Assembly (NCBI RefSeq): GCF_016862175.1
Contig: NZ_BOML01000020.1
Location: 1-35,614 of the forward strand
DNA length: 35,614 bases
Source: Paractinoplanes durhamensis
GTDB lineage: Bacteria; Actinomycetota; Actinomycetes; Mycobacteriales; Micromonosporaceae
Direction of reading: 5' to 3'
The notes under the pieces were generated by a model. It was not told the origin of the DNA, did no database searches, and saw only the letters and a list, made by a program, of their open reading frames with translations. Numbering within the stretch: position 1 is the stretch's first letter; each line of letters starts with the position of its first letter. The position numbers and the translations under genes were made by a program. Below are positions 8,378 to 15,997 of this stretch, piece after piece.

Positions 8378-11300
8378 ATGAATCCGGCCCGCGACGCGCC
8401 TAGCTCGGAGGTGGCCGAGAAAGCGGCCGTCCGGGGGCCGGTGCCGGTCGACAGTGCGGTCGCGTCGCCGCTCGGCGCGCTGGCCGATGCCGGCAACGGC
8501 GCCATGGCCGCCCTGCTCAGCTCGGTCGCCGGGAGTTCGCGGGATGCGTCCGCCGCCCGGCCGCCGGATTCGCCGTCGCTCGGCGCCGACGCGGTCGCGG
8601 CACTGCAACTGTCCGGGGGCAACGCCGCCGTCGCGCGGCTGCTGTCCGGCGGCGGCGCGACCGGCGCGTCCACGCCGCCGCTCGCGCCGGAGACTCCGCA
8701 GGGCCCGTCGGCCACGATGCCGGCCGCCGCGACGGATTCCGCCGGCCTCCTGGCGCCGATGCTCTCTGCCGCAGGCTCCGCGCCGGTTCCGGCTGCGTCT
8801 GCCGACGGAACCGCGCCTGAGCTGGCCGCGCCTGGGCTGGCCGCGCCTGGGCTGGCCGCGCCTGGGCTGGCCGCGCCTGGGCTGGCCGCGCCTGGGCTGG
8901 TCGCGCCTGCTGTGTCCGGGCCTGGGTTGGCTGCGCCCTCGCCTTCCGCTTCCGGGGCGGCGCCCGCCGGTCTCGGGCTCGCCACCTCTACTCCTACCGC
9001 TTCTGCGGCTGCGACTGCCGCTCCTGCGGTCGCTGCGGCAAGTTCGGCTGGCTCTGCGCCCGCGACCCCTGCGCCCGCGACCTCTGCGCCTGCGGTCGCG
9101 GCGCCGGTTTCGGTGGCTGCTTCGGCGAGCGCGCCTGCTTCCGGTGGGCGGGGGGCCGGCGTAGGGGCTAGCGCGGTGCCCGTACGGGCAATAAGCCTTC
9201 AGCCTTCGGGGCCGGCTGCCGTTTCGGTGCCGACTGCGGTGGGGGACGGCGCTCAAGAGGTTGTGGCCGCTATTGCGGCTGCTGGGACCGAAGGTCAGGC
9301 GGCGCTTGCGGCTGCCGTTGCGGAGCAACTGGCGACGGTTGCCGCCACCGTTGAGGCGCAGCAAGCCGGGATCGAAGATGGGGTTGCCGCGCAGCTTGCC
9401 GCGGTTGACTCGGCCTTCGGCGACGCCCGGGGGCGGCTGCTGGCGGCCATCGCCGGTGCCCAGCAGCAGCTCATCGATGCGCACCAAGGGGAACAGCAGC
9501 GTCTGGCCGGCTGGTCGGCGGAGACGCAGCAGCAGTTGGCGACCGGATACGCGACGCGGGCGGGGGAGATCCAGTCCAGCGGGGTGTCCGCGGGCGGTGG
9601 GGTCGTTTCGGCGGCGGAGACCATCGCGGCCGGCACCGGCTCTGAGGTCGGCGGGCTTGCGGCGCAGGCCCGGGCGCAGGGTGCGGCCCGGGCGGCCTCG
9701 CCCGGCGGGGAGGACGCCGACGGTGCGGAGGCTCGGGCCGTCGCCGCCCGGGAGGTGGCGGGGGACACCGCCACCCAGATCTCCGGGAAGCTCGGCAACA
9801 CCGTCGCCGAGTTGCGCGGGCTCGGGCCGGAGACCCAGGCTCAGCTGGTCGGGCAGGCCAACCAGATCGCCATGCAGATCCATCTGCGGCTGCCGACCGT
9901 GGCCGCGGTGCTCGGCGAGACCACGGTGGGGGCGGGTGCCCAGCTGAGCCAGGCGGTCGCGGCCGGCAGCTCGTCGCTGGCCGCCTACGGCAGCGAGCTG
10001 TCCACGCAGCTCACCGGGCTGCAGGCCACCGTCATGAGGGCGATCCGGCAGCAGGCCGACACGGCCAAGGAGTCGGTCTACGAAGCGGGACGGCAGACGG
10101 TCGAAGCGGGGCAGGCCCAGCACGCCCAGGCCGCCCAAGCGGGGGCCGCGCTGCTCGACGGGGTGCTGGCCGGCGTCGCGAACCGGAAGATCCGGCGGGC
10201 GGCCGCGGCCAAGCTGTCCGGCGAGTTGAGTGCGCACGTGCGGCAGGGGTTCGGCGACGCCGAGCAGCAGGCCCGGGTGATGCTGGCCGAGATCGCGCAG
10301 GCGTTCAGCGACACCGCGAGCCAGGCCCTCGACGTGCTGCAGGATTCGGCGGAGCAGGGGCGGCAGCAGGCGGCGGGCGTGGCGGGGCAGGGTGAGGAGG
10401 CCGCGGCGGGGCAGGCCGGCGCGCTGGCCGCGCAGCTGAGCGCGGTCGCGGCGGCGGCCACCGGCTCGGGCGACCGGATGGTCAGCGGCAACCTGGCCAC
10501 CCTGGACCAGATCGTCGCCGACCTGGACACCCGGTTCGGGCAGGTGCTGACCGAGTTCCGGCAGTCGCTGACCCAGCGGGCCGGCGAGACGACCGGGCAG
10601 GCCCGGGAGCCGGTCGGCACGCTCGACGCCCGGATGACCACGGCGATGCGGGAGGCCGAGGAGGCCACCCACCGCAGCTGGCTGGAGAAGGCGTGGGACT
10701 CCATCCCGTGGGGGACGATCGCCGGCGTCATCGTCGGGCTGGTCGTCACGATCGCGGTGGTCGCGCTGCTCGGCACCGGGATCGGCGCGCTGATCGTGGC
10801 CGGTGCGCTGTCGGGGGCGCTGTCGGCGGCGGCCACCACGCTCACCGACAACGCCGTGCACGGGCGCGACACCAACTGGTCCGACCTGGGCAAGCAGATG
10901 CTGGTCGGGGCGGCGTTCGGTGCGGTCGGGGGTGCGATCGGCGGCGGGGTCGCCGGAGCTCTCGGCGGAGCCGTCGAACGGCAGCTGATCACCGAGGCGA
11001 CCGCGATCGCGGCCGGCAAGGCGGTCAACGTGGCGACCGGCGCGACGCTCGGCATCGTCAACAACATCGCCGCCGGGCGGCCCTGGCACGAAGGGCTGCT
11101 GACCAACATCGGGCTGTCGATGGCGTTGTCGTACGGGCCGGGTGGCCGCTTCATCGAGGGCGTCACCCAGAACGCGCGCGGGGCGATGGTCGACAGTGGT
11201 GCCGCGTTCAACGTGACGGCGGCGGAGACGGCCGCGTCGTCGGCCCGCATGCAGACCCGGGTGGGCTCGGAGGTCGAGCCGCCGATCGTGGGGGCGCAGG

Positions 11301-12655
11301 AGGGCGCCGCGACGCCGGTGGCCGAGGAACCGGTGATGGACATGCCGGAGGGCACGGTCATGTACGGCGACACGCCGCTGGCCGAGGCCGAAGCCCGGGG
11401 GATGTACCAGAACGCCCGCCGGGACAGCCCGCACAACGAGGTCGCGGTCTACCGCAACAGCGAGACCGGCGAGTGCATCGTGGTGCAGGGCAACAACGAG
11501 TACGTCGACGCGCGGGCGTCCACCAACTCGGCGATGCGCGAGTTCATCGAGGGCCGCCCGGGCGAGCCGGGCCGCTGGGACCTGGTCGAGCATTCGCACC
11601 CGGTCGACCCGGCCACCGGCGTCACGCTCGAACCGCACCGCTACCCGAGCGGCCAGGGCGGCGACTTCGAGGTCGCCCGCTGGCAGGCGGAACAGAGCGG
11701 CAAGCCGGTCGAGCAGACCATCGGCATCGTCACCGAGCGTGGCAACGAGACGGTCACCTACGGGTACGACCCGGCCGACCCGCAGCCGTACTCGCTGACC
11801 TATCCGGGCCCGGACGGCGCCCCGGTCACCCAGCGTTTCCGGTCGATGGAGGCGTACGGCGAGTGGTATGAGAACCAGCCCGGCACCGGCGGCGGCTCGC
11901 CGCACATCGACGCCGAGGCGACGACGGCGGTGGCCGCCGCCCCGGGCCGGGAGACGGTCGCCGAGCTGAAGCGGCGGGCGTTCGAGGCCGAGGCCCGGGC
12001 GGGCGAACTGCGCCGCGGCGACTGGGCGAAGCGGGCCGAGAACCTGCGCGAGACGTTCGAGCAGCTGGAGGGGATCGCGTCCAGCCCGGAGGAGATCCAG
12101 GCGCTGGCCGCCCAGGAGCTGGCCGAACTGGCGGCCCTGGAGGGCGAGATGCCGCCCCGGCCGCCGGCCCCGGAGCCGCGACCGGTCAAGCTGACCCAGG
12201 AGGGCGGGCTCGCGGCCACCGAAGGCATGCAGATCCTCCAGGCCGACGGCACGCTGAGCGATCCGACCCACGGCCTGAAGAAGCACGGCCCGACCGCGCC
12301 GTTGAAGTGGCTGGAGAACCTGGCCGAGACCAACCCGTCCGGCGTGGCCGCGCGGTTCCTGGACGGGACGGTCATGGAGACGGTGACGGCGGAGGCGATC
12401 GCGGCCGCCCAGCCGGAGATCGACGCGTTCCTGGCGAGCAACCCGCCGGCCGGCAAGAACCTGGTCCTGGCGAGATACGAACCGGGCCTCGGTAACCTCG
12501 GCGAGGGCTACTACAAGAACCCGGCGACGGGCCTCGTCGAGCCGATCCCGGCCGGAATGCCGCTGACCGAGGTCCAGGTGATCCTCAAGGCGACCGGCGC
12601 CACCCCGCCCGACCGGGCGTACGTCATCCAGTCCACCTACCCCGCCCTACCCTGA
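8378..12655 (+). CDS. Large polymorphic-toxin-like protein: GNAAVARLL motif, coiled coil, glycine-rich hydrophobic region, JAMM-like domain, C-terminal RNase A/CdiA-CT-like domain
   Basis: 1425 residues. The ATG at 8378 follows GGGGAGG; the frame is open further upstream but only through repeat DNA. Order: LSGGNAAVARLLSG near residues 77-90 (a motif typical of proteins linked to extracellular contractile injection systems), Ala/Pro low complexity about 100-280, Ala/Gln-rich coiled coil about 285-770, a hydrophobic glycine-zipper segment about 778-930 (IAGVIVGLVVTIAVVALLG, GAAFGAVGGAIGGGVAGALG), a JAMM-like region about 1005-1150 with H1072-S-H1074-P and SGQGGD (S1091, D1096), a second charged coiled coil, then a terminal domain about 1290-1425 with THGLKKHG (H1298, H1303) and a final IQSTYP. 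That last pattern resembles CdiA-CT RNase A-like toxins. No signal peptide and no injection-system genes are present. The following gene looks like its immunity protein. Overall architecture is firm; domain names are moderate to low confidence. Confidence 0.72.
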   Translation: MNPARDAPSSEVAEKAAVRGPVPVDSAVASPLGALADAGNGAMAALLSSVAGSSRDASAARPPDSPSLGADAVAALQLSGGNAAVARLLSGGGATGASTPPLAPETPQGPSATMPAAATDSAGLLAPMLSAAGSAPVPAASADGTAPELAAPGLAAPGLAAPGLAAPGLAAPGLVAPAVSGPGLAAPSPSASGAAPAGLGLATSTPTASAAATAAPAVAAASSAGSAPATPAPATSAPAVAAPVSVAASASAPASGGRGAGVGASAVPVRAISLQPSGPAAVSVPTAVGDGAQEVVAAIAAAGTEGQAALAAAVAEQLATVAATVEAQQAGIEDGVAAQLAAVDSAFGDARGRLLAAIAGAQQQLIDAHQGEQQRLAGWSAETQQQLATGYATRAGEIQSSGVSAGGGVVSAAETIAAGTGSEVGGLAAQARAQGAARAASPGGEDADGAEARAVAAREVAGDTATQISGKLGNTVAELRGLGPETQAQLVGQANQIAMQIHLRLPTVAAVLGETTVGAGAQLSQAVAAGSSSLAAYGSELSTQLTGLQATVMRAIRQQADTAKESVYEAGRQTVEAGQAQHAQAAQAGAALLDGVLAGVANRKIRRAAAAKLSGELSAHVRQGFGDAEQQARVMLAEIAQAFSDTASQALDVLQDSAEQGRQQAAGVAGQGEEAAAGQAGALAAQLSAVAAAATGSGDRMVSGNLATLDQIVADLDTRFGQVLTEFRQSLTQRAGETTGQAREPVGTLDARMTTAMREAEEATHRSWLEKAWDSIPWGTIAGVIVGLVVTIAVVALLGTGIGALIVAGALSGALSAAATTLTDNAVHGRDTNWSDLGKQMLVGAAFGAVGGAIGGGVAGALGGAVERQLITEATAIAAGKAVNVATGATLGIVNNIAAGRPWHEGLLTNIGLSMALSYGPGGRFIEGVTQNARGAMVDSGAAFNVTAAETAASSARMQTRVGSEVEPPIVGAQEGAATPVAEEPVMDMPEGTVMYGDTPLAEAEARGMYQNARRDSPHNEVAVYRNSETGECIVVQGNNEYVDARASTNSAMREFIEGRPGEPGRWDLVEHSHPVDPATGVTLEPHRYPSGQGGDFEVARWQAEQSGKPVEQTIGIVTERGNETVTYGYDPADPQPYSLTYPGPDGAPVTQRFRSMEAYGEWYENQPGTGGGSPHIDAEATTAVAAAPGRETVAELKRRAFEAEARAGELRRGDWAKRAENLRETFEQLEGIASSPEEIQALAAQELAELAALEGEMPPRPPAPEPRPVKLTQEGGLAATEGMQILQADGTLSDPTHGLKKHGPTAPLKWLENLAETNPSGVAARFLDGTVMETVTAEAIAAAQPEIDAFLASNPPAGKNLVLARYEPGLGNLGEGYYKNPATGLVEPIPAGMPLTEVQVILKATGATPPDRAYVIQSTYPALP
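8821..8910 (+). repeat. 15-bp in-frame tandem repeat encoding LAAPG units
   Basis: Six units of GCTGGCCGCGCCTGG (8821-8835 onward; the last, 8896-8910, has two changes) encode repeated Leu-Ala-Ala-Pro-Gly near residues 148-178 of the toxin-like protein. Each unit is five codons, so copy-number change would keep the frame. It lies in the flexible Ala/Pro linker and probably varies in length between strains. Confidence 0.93.
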
Positions 12656-12668
12656 AGGTGAGCGAGCC

Positions 12669-12959
12669 TTGAACGACACCGAACGGTCCGGTCTGCGGCA
12701 GGTCCTGGTCGGCTACTTCGGCGACAACTCGACCGAGGACGGCGTCCGCGAGATGCTCGGCGTGACCCGGGCCCGCGCCGACCAGCACGAGGAGTACCGC
12801 GGGCTGCTCGCGACGGCCCTGGATGCGGCCCGCGCCGGCGACGAGGACGTTCTCCCGGTGGTCCGCCAGCTGGCGCCGTTCACCCCGGACCTGACGGCCG
12901 CGGCCGCCCTGCTGGCGGCGATCCTCACCGAGTACGACCGTCAGTACGCCCAGTCCTGA
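12669..12959 (+). CDS. Candidate immunity protein for the upstream toxin-like gene (CdiI-like)
   Basis: 96 residues from a TTG start, supported by AAGGTGAG at 12656-12663 that begins at the toxin stop codon; the gap between genes is 13 bases, so translation is probably coupled. The protein is small, acidic, mostly helical and without signal or membrane segment. Its start (LRQVLVGYFGDNSTEDGVREMLG) has the LRQxLxGYF pattern seen in CdiI-type immunity proteins that accompany RNase A-like CdiA-CT toxins, but I recall this from family knowledge and could not test it. Position right after a polymorphic toxin, size and charge all fit an immunity role. Alternatively it is an unrelated small helical protein. 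Confidence 0.6.
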   Translation: MNDTERSGLRQVLVGYFGDNSTEDGVREMLGVTRARADQHEEYRGLLATALDAARAGDEDVLPVVRQLAPFTPDLTAAAALLAAILTEYDRQYAQS

Positions 12960-12986
12960 CCCTTTGCTCACCGTGGCGGCGAAGGT

Positions 12987-13334
12987 TCAGGCGGCGATGC
13001 CGTAGTAGCCGTAGAGGCTCTCGCAGAACTCGCCCATCCGGGTCTGGTCGACGTGCGGGGCGTCGGCGACCTGCGCGCTGCTGCGCCCGATCCGGATGTG
13101 GCCGTCGGCCACGCCGTGCACCGCCTCGACCGGGATGAGCGACGGGGTCGCGCCGAAGCCGGCCACGCCGCCGTGCTCCACGCTGATCAGCCGGAACCGG
13201 CGGTTGCCCGCGTCCACCAGCAGGTCCTCCACGGTGCCGAGGACGTTGCCGTCGCGGTCGGTGACCGGGCAGCCGAGCAGGCGGGCCGGGGGAGCGGCGC
13301 GATGCGCGGACTGGGTCAGTCGGATCATCTGCAT
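12987..13334 (-). CDS. PRC-barrel domain protein
   Basis: 115 residues. The ATG at 13334 follows AAGGAGA with a good spacer; a second ATG two codons later is less well placed. The core is a PRC-barrel: ARLLGCPVTDRDGNVLGTVEDLLVD, then RRFRLISVEHGGVAGFGATPSLIPVEAVHGV. Such domains act as small beta-barrel adaptors in RNA processing, photosynthetic complexes and stress proteins. The tail (TRMGEFCESLYGYYGIAA) is typical of stand-alone actinobacterial PRC proteins. It is divergent from the membrane protein at 13370 with only 35 bases between. The specific function is unknown; general-stress association is common for relatives but cannot be shown here. Confidence 0.88.
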   Translation of the reverse strand: MQMIRLTQSAHRAAPPARLLGCPVTDRDGNVLGTVEDLLVDAGNRRFRLISVEHGGVAGFGATPSLIPVEAVHGVADGHIRIGRSSAQVADAPHVDQTRMGEFCESLYGYYGIAA

Positions 13335-13369
13335 CGGGGTCTCCTTCGCGGCTCCATCGACAGCTACCC

Positions 13370-14758
13370 GTGCTCGGGCCCGATGAAACGGTCGCGGTAG
13401 ATGATGATGGATGCGTGCAACTGCGCCGCTCCGCCTCCTCGCGCGCGATCCCGGCGGCGTTCGTGGTGCTGATGGCCGGGTCCGCGATCTACCTGGTGAC
13501 CGTCGGCGGCCGGATCTGGCCGGTCGTCATTCTGTGCCTCGCCGCCGCGATCGTGCCGTCGGTGGCGCGGCGGTTCCAGGTCGACATCGATCACGACGGC
13601 TGGTCGGTGCGGATCGGCAGGTTCGAGCGCCGGCTGCCCTGGGACGAGATCGCCGCGGTGGTGATCGAGAACCGGCAGCCCGGCCGGCACCTGGTCGCGA
13701 AGCTGTTCCTGGTGCCGGTGGCCGGGGCCGGCTGGGATGTTCCGGAGCGGATGCGGGCCAGTGTGGACGGCCGCCCGGCCGTGGACCTGTTCGACCTGGA
13801 GGAGCTTCACTACGACAAGGACCAGCTGATTCGCGAGCTGTCCGACCTGACCGACGACCGACTCGACGTCCGCATCCATAGCCTGGCCGTGCCGATGCTG
13901 AGCCCGGCCGCCCGTGCCCGGCTGAACGCGGTGCCGGACCCCGTGGTGGTGGACTACGCCCTGCGCCCCTTCCCGGAGGGGGTGGACAGCGTGCGGACGC
14001 TGCGGTGGCTCAACCGGCGGCGGTTCGCGCTGCTGGCCGTCTGGTACCTGGTCGGCATTCTCCCCGCGCTGGTGCTCACGGTCGTCGCCGCCCGGGCGCA
14101 CGAGCTGCTCGGCGTGGCGGTGCTGGCGTCCGGGCTGGCCGCCGGGATCTGGGGCTACGCCCAGCTCGTCGCGGTCTTCGCGCCGTGCCGCTACCTCGTC
14201 GAGCACCGGACCGCGGTCGACGGCGCCGAGTTGGTGATCAACGTGCCGACGAATCGGGAGGACCTGCGCTCCGGCAACGTGACCGTGCTGGCGCCGGGGA
14301 CGAAGCGCGGCTACGGCAAGGCGTGGCTGCTCGCGAACCCGCATCCGGTCCTGCTGCTCGGCGACCCGCGCACCGGCCGGCTGCGCGACTACGACTTCCT
14401 GCGCGCCCTGGCCGACGGGGCGCGCTCGTCGCCGGCCGAGCACGATCAAGCCGCCGCCGTGCAGCTCGACCAGCTCGCCGAGCAGGCCCGGTCGGCCGAA
14501 CCGCCCGGCACCGGCCATGCGGCGGCGGCCGGCCTGTGGGTCGCCCTGACCGCGACCGGCCGGGCGGTGGCGTGGTTCGTCGTCGTGTGCTCGATCCTGG
14601 CGGCCGGCGGCTCCCTGGTCGACGACTCGCCGATCGTCGGGCCCGCCCTGGTCATCATCGGCGCGGTCATGGGCCTGATCTGGATCTTCTACACGCTGTA
14701 TCGGCTGGGCTCGCTGGCCGCCACGGTGTGGCGGTCGGTGACCCGGCCCGCCGCCTGA
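13370..14758 (+). CDS. Membrane protein with bacterial PH-like domain, unknown function
   Basis: 462 residues from GTG at 13370; a GTG at 13415 (VQLRRSASS) is equally possible, because neither has a clear ribosome site. Two N-terminal membrane segments (IPAAFVVLMAGSAIYLVTV; IWPVVILCLAAAIV) are followed by a PH-like strand pattern (FQVDIDHDGWSVRIGRFERRLPWDEIAAVVIE). A second helical pair lies in the middle (LAVWYLVGILPALVLTVVAA; GVAVLASGLAAGIWGYAQL), then a soluble region ending in a Glu/Ala-rich stretch, and two C-terminal segments (AWFVVVCSILAAGGSL; ALVIIGAVMGLIWIFYTLY). Predicted at the cytoplasmic membrane. No enzyme motif is seen. It is transcribed alone and followed by degenerate repeats. 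Confidence 0.75.
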   Translation: MLGPDETVAVDDDGCVQLRRSASSRAIPAAFVVLMAGSAIYLVTVGGRIWPVVILCLAAAIVPSVARRFQVDIDHDGWSVRIGRFERRLPWDEIAAVVIENRQPGRHLVAKLFLVPVAGAGWDVPERMRASVDGRPAVDLFDLEELHYDKDQLIRELSDLTDDRLDVRIHSLAVPMLSPAARARLNAVPDPVVVDYALRPFPEGVDSVRTLRWLNRRRFALLAVWYLVGILPALVLTVVAARAHELLGVAVLASGLAAGIWGYAQLVAVFAPCRYLVEHRTAVDGAELVINVPTNREDLRSGNVTVLAPGTKRGYGKAWLLANPHPVLLLGDPRTGRLRDYDFLRALADGARSSPAEHDQAAAVQLDQLAEQARSAEPPGTGHAAAAGLWVALTATGRAVAWFVVVCSILAAGGSLVDDSPIVGPALVIIGAVMGLIWIFYTLYRLGSLAATVWRSVTRPAA

Positions 14759-14863
14759 CCGCTTCGCGCCGCCGGCTTGACCTCCGCCTGCCGGCTGGCC
14801 GCTTCGCGCCGCCGGCTTGACCCTTCGCCGGTCGGCTGACCGCTCTACGCTGCTGGCTGAACC
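14759..14863. repeat. Three degenerate 40-bp direct repeats
   Basis: CCGCTTCGCGCCGCCGGCTTGACC occurs identically at 14759-14782 and 14799-14822, with a diverged third copy at 14840-14863 (CCGCTCTACGCTGCTGGCTGAACC). The spacing is 40 and 41 bp, and the intervening bases are also related (CTCCGCCTGCCGGCTGG / CTTCGCCGGTCGGCTGA). The array fills the space between the membrane protein stop and the PopR-like gene, where that gene's promoter should lie. It may be a simple satellite or a regulator array. Confidence 0.8.
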
Positions 14864-14912
14864 TCCGCCCGCCGGGTATCGGCGAGGCTGCCCTCCTGGT
14901 TACCGTGACCCC

Positions 14913-15284
14913 ATGGCGGACATCGCGCGGCACCCCCGGCCCCTGCTTCGCACCCTGGTCGGTGAAGTGCTGCGCCGCAATCGGCAGGAGCAGCGCCGCA
15001 CGCTCGCCGAGGTGTCCCGGGAGGCCAGCGTCTCCGTGCAGTACCTGTCCGAGGTCGAGCGCGGCCGCAAGGAGCCCAGCTCGGAGATCCTGGCCGCGGT
15101 CTGCGACGCGCTGCGGATCGACCTGTCCGACCTGCTGGCCGAGGTGCGGCACGACCTCGAACTCGACCGTGCCGCCACCCTGGCCCCCGTTCTGCGGCTC
15201 GGCTCGGCCTTCCTGGGCCGCTCCGCCGCCACCCCGCCGGCCCAGCAGTCCGGCGGCGGTCAGGTAATGCTGCTGGCCGCCTGA
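14913..15284 (+). CDS. popR: PopR/ClgR-type XRE transcriptional activator of clpP genes
   Basis: 123 residues from the ATG at 14913; upstream in-frame sequence is repeat DNA. The helix-turn-helix RTLAEVSREASVSVQYLSEVERGRKEPSSEILAAVCDALRIDLSDLL matches the ClgR/PopR class, which activates clp protease genes in actinomycetes. The protein ends VMLLAA; in Streptomyces PopR and ClgR the last two alanines mark the protein for degradation by ClpP1P2, giving feedback. It converges on a two-gene clpP operon (33 bases between 3' ends) whose upstream region carries two boxes of the PopR type (TTCTGCC-N3-GGCA). Together these favour PopR over ClgR. What remains uncertain is whether it also controls distant clp genes. 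Confidence 0.82.
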   Translation: MADIARHPRPLLRTLVGEVLRRNRQEQRRTLAEVSREASVSVQYLSEVERGRKEPSSEILAAVCDALRIDLSDLLAEVRHDLELDRAATLAPVLRLGSAFLGRSAATPPAQQSGGGQVMLLAA

Positions 15285-15317
15285 GTCGGCTGCGCTGCTG
15301 GTTCGCGCCGCGCTGGT

Positions 15318-15938
15318 TCAGGCCGCGCTGTCCAGCCGGTAGGAGCGGACCTGCTCCCGCCGGGTGATCACCCGGTCGGCCAGGCCGTAGGCGACCGCGT
15401 CCGGCGCGGACAGGGCCATGCTGCGGTCGGTGTCCGCCCGGATCTTGGCGACCGGGTGGCCGGTGTGCTCGGCGAGGATCTGGTCCATCTCGGCCCGCAC
15501 CTTCGCCACCTCCTTGGCCTCCACCGCCAGATCGGGCAGCGTGCCCCGGGCCTGGCTGGACGGCTGGTGCAGGGTGACCTTGGCGTGCCGCAGCACCGAC
15601 CGCTTGCCCGGCGTGCCGGCGGCGAGCAGGGCCGCGGCCGCCGACGAGGCCTGCCCGACGCAGATGGTTGCGATGTCACAGCGTACGAAATTCATCGTGT
15701 CGTAGATCGCGGTGAGCGCGCTGAACGAGCCACCGGGGGAGTTGATGTAGAGGCCGACCTCCTGCTCGCCGGCCGACTCCAGGTGGATGAGCTGGGCGAT
15801 GACGACATTGGCGACCCCGTCGTCGATCTCGGTCCCGAGAAAGATGATCCGGTCGGAGAGCAGCCGCGAGTAGATGTCGAAGGCCCGTTCCCCGTTGGGC
15901 GTCTTCTCGACAACGGTCGGAATCGTGTAGGTGCTCAT
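15318..15938 (-). CDS. ClpP-family protease subunit with catalytic Asp replaced by Ser
   Basis: 206 residues; ATG at 15938 after AAAGGAAGG. It has the ClpP fold throughout: [40 protein letters not shown], nucleophile Ser99 in [19 protein letters not shown], His124 in VTLHQPSS. At the third triad position the usual DTxRD reads [11 protein letters not shown], so Ser173 stands where Asp is expected (Asp185 in unprocessed E. coli ClpP). The subunit may be inactive or weak and work only in a mixed ring with its upstream partner. It is second in the operon after another clpP and a 20-codon linking frame whose stop overlaps this ATG (ATGA). It corresponds to the clpP3/clpP4 pair of Streptomyces; which paralogue is not certain. 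Confidence 0.9.
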   Translation of the reverse strand: MSTYTIPTVVEKTPNGERAFDIYSRLLSDRIIFLGTEIDDGVANVVIAQLIHLESAGEQEVGLYINSPGGSFSALTAIYDTMNFVRCDIATICVGQASSAAAALLAAGTPGKRSVLRHAKVTLHQPSSQARGTLPDLAVEAKEVAKVRAEMDQILAEHTGHPVAKIRADTDRSMALSAPDAVAYGLADRVITRREQVRSYRLDSAA

Positions 15939-15997
15939 GCCGTGCCTTCCTTTCGCATGCGCTTCCGGCCGACGCGGGCGAAGCCGTCGGCGCTCAT
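15935..15997 (-). CDS. 20-codon basic linking frame between the two clpP genes
   Basis: ATG at 15997 overlaps the stop of the upstream clpP (ATGA) and its TGA overlaps the ATG of the downstream clpP (ATGA). The peptide, [20 protein letters not shown], is strongly basic. Its last codons contain the AAAGGAAGG that serves as ribosome site for the next gene. The exact overlap at both ends suggests the frame passes ribosomes from one clpP to the other. Whether the peptide itself has a role is unknown; it could be chance. Confidence 0.4.
   Translation of the reverse strand: MSADGFARVGRKRMRKEGTA

Noticed and set aside
8297..12286. 1329-codon minus-strand open frame opposite the toxin-like gene
   Set aside because: Arg/Gly-rich translation without recognisable motifs; the plus-strand gene has a ribosome site, coherent domains and coding codon bias.
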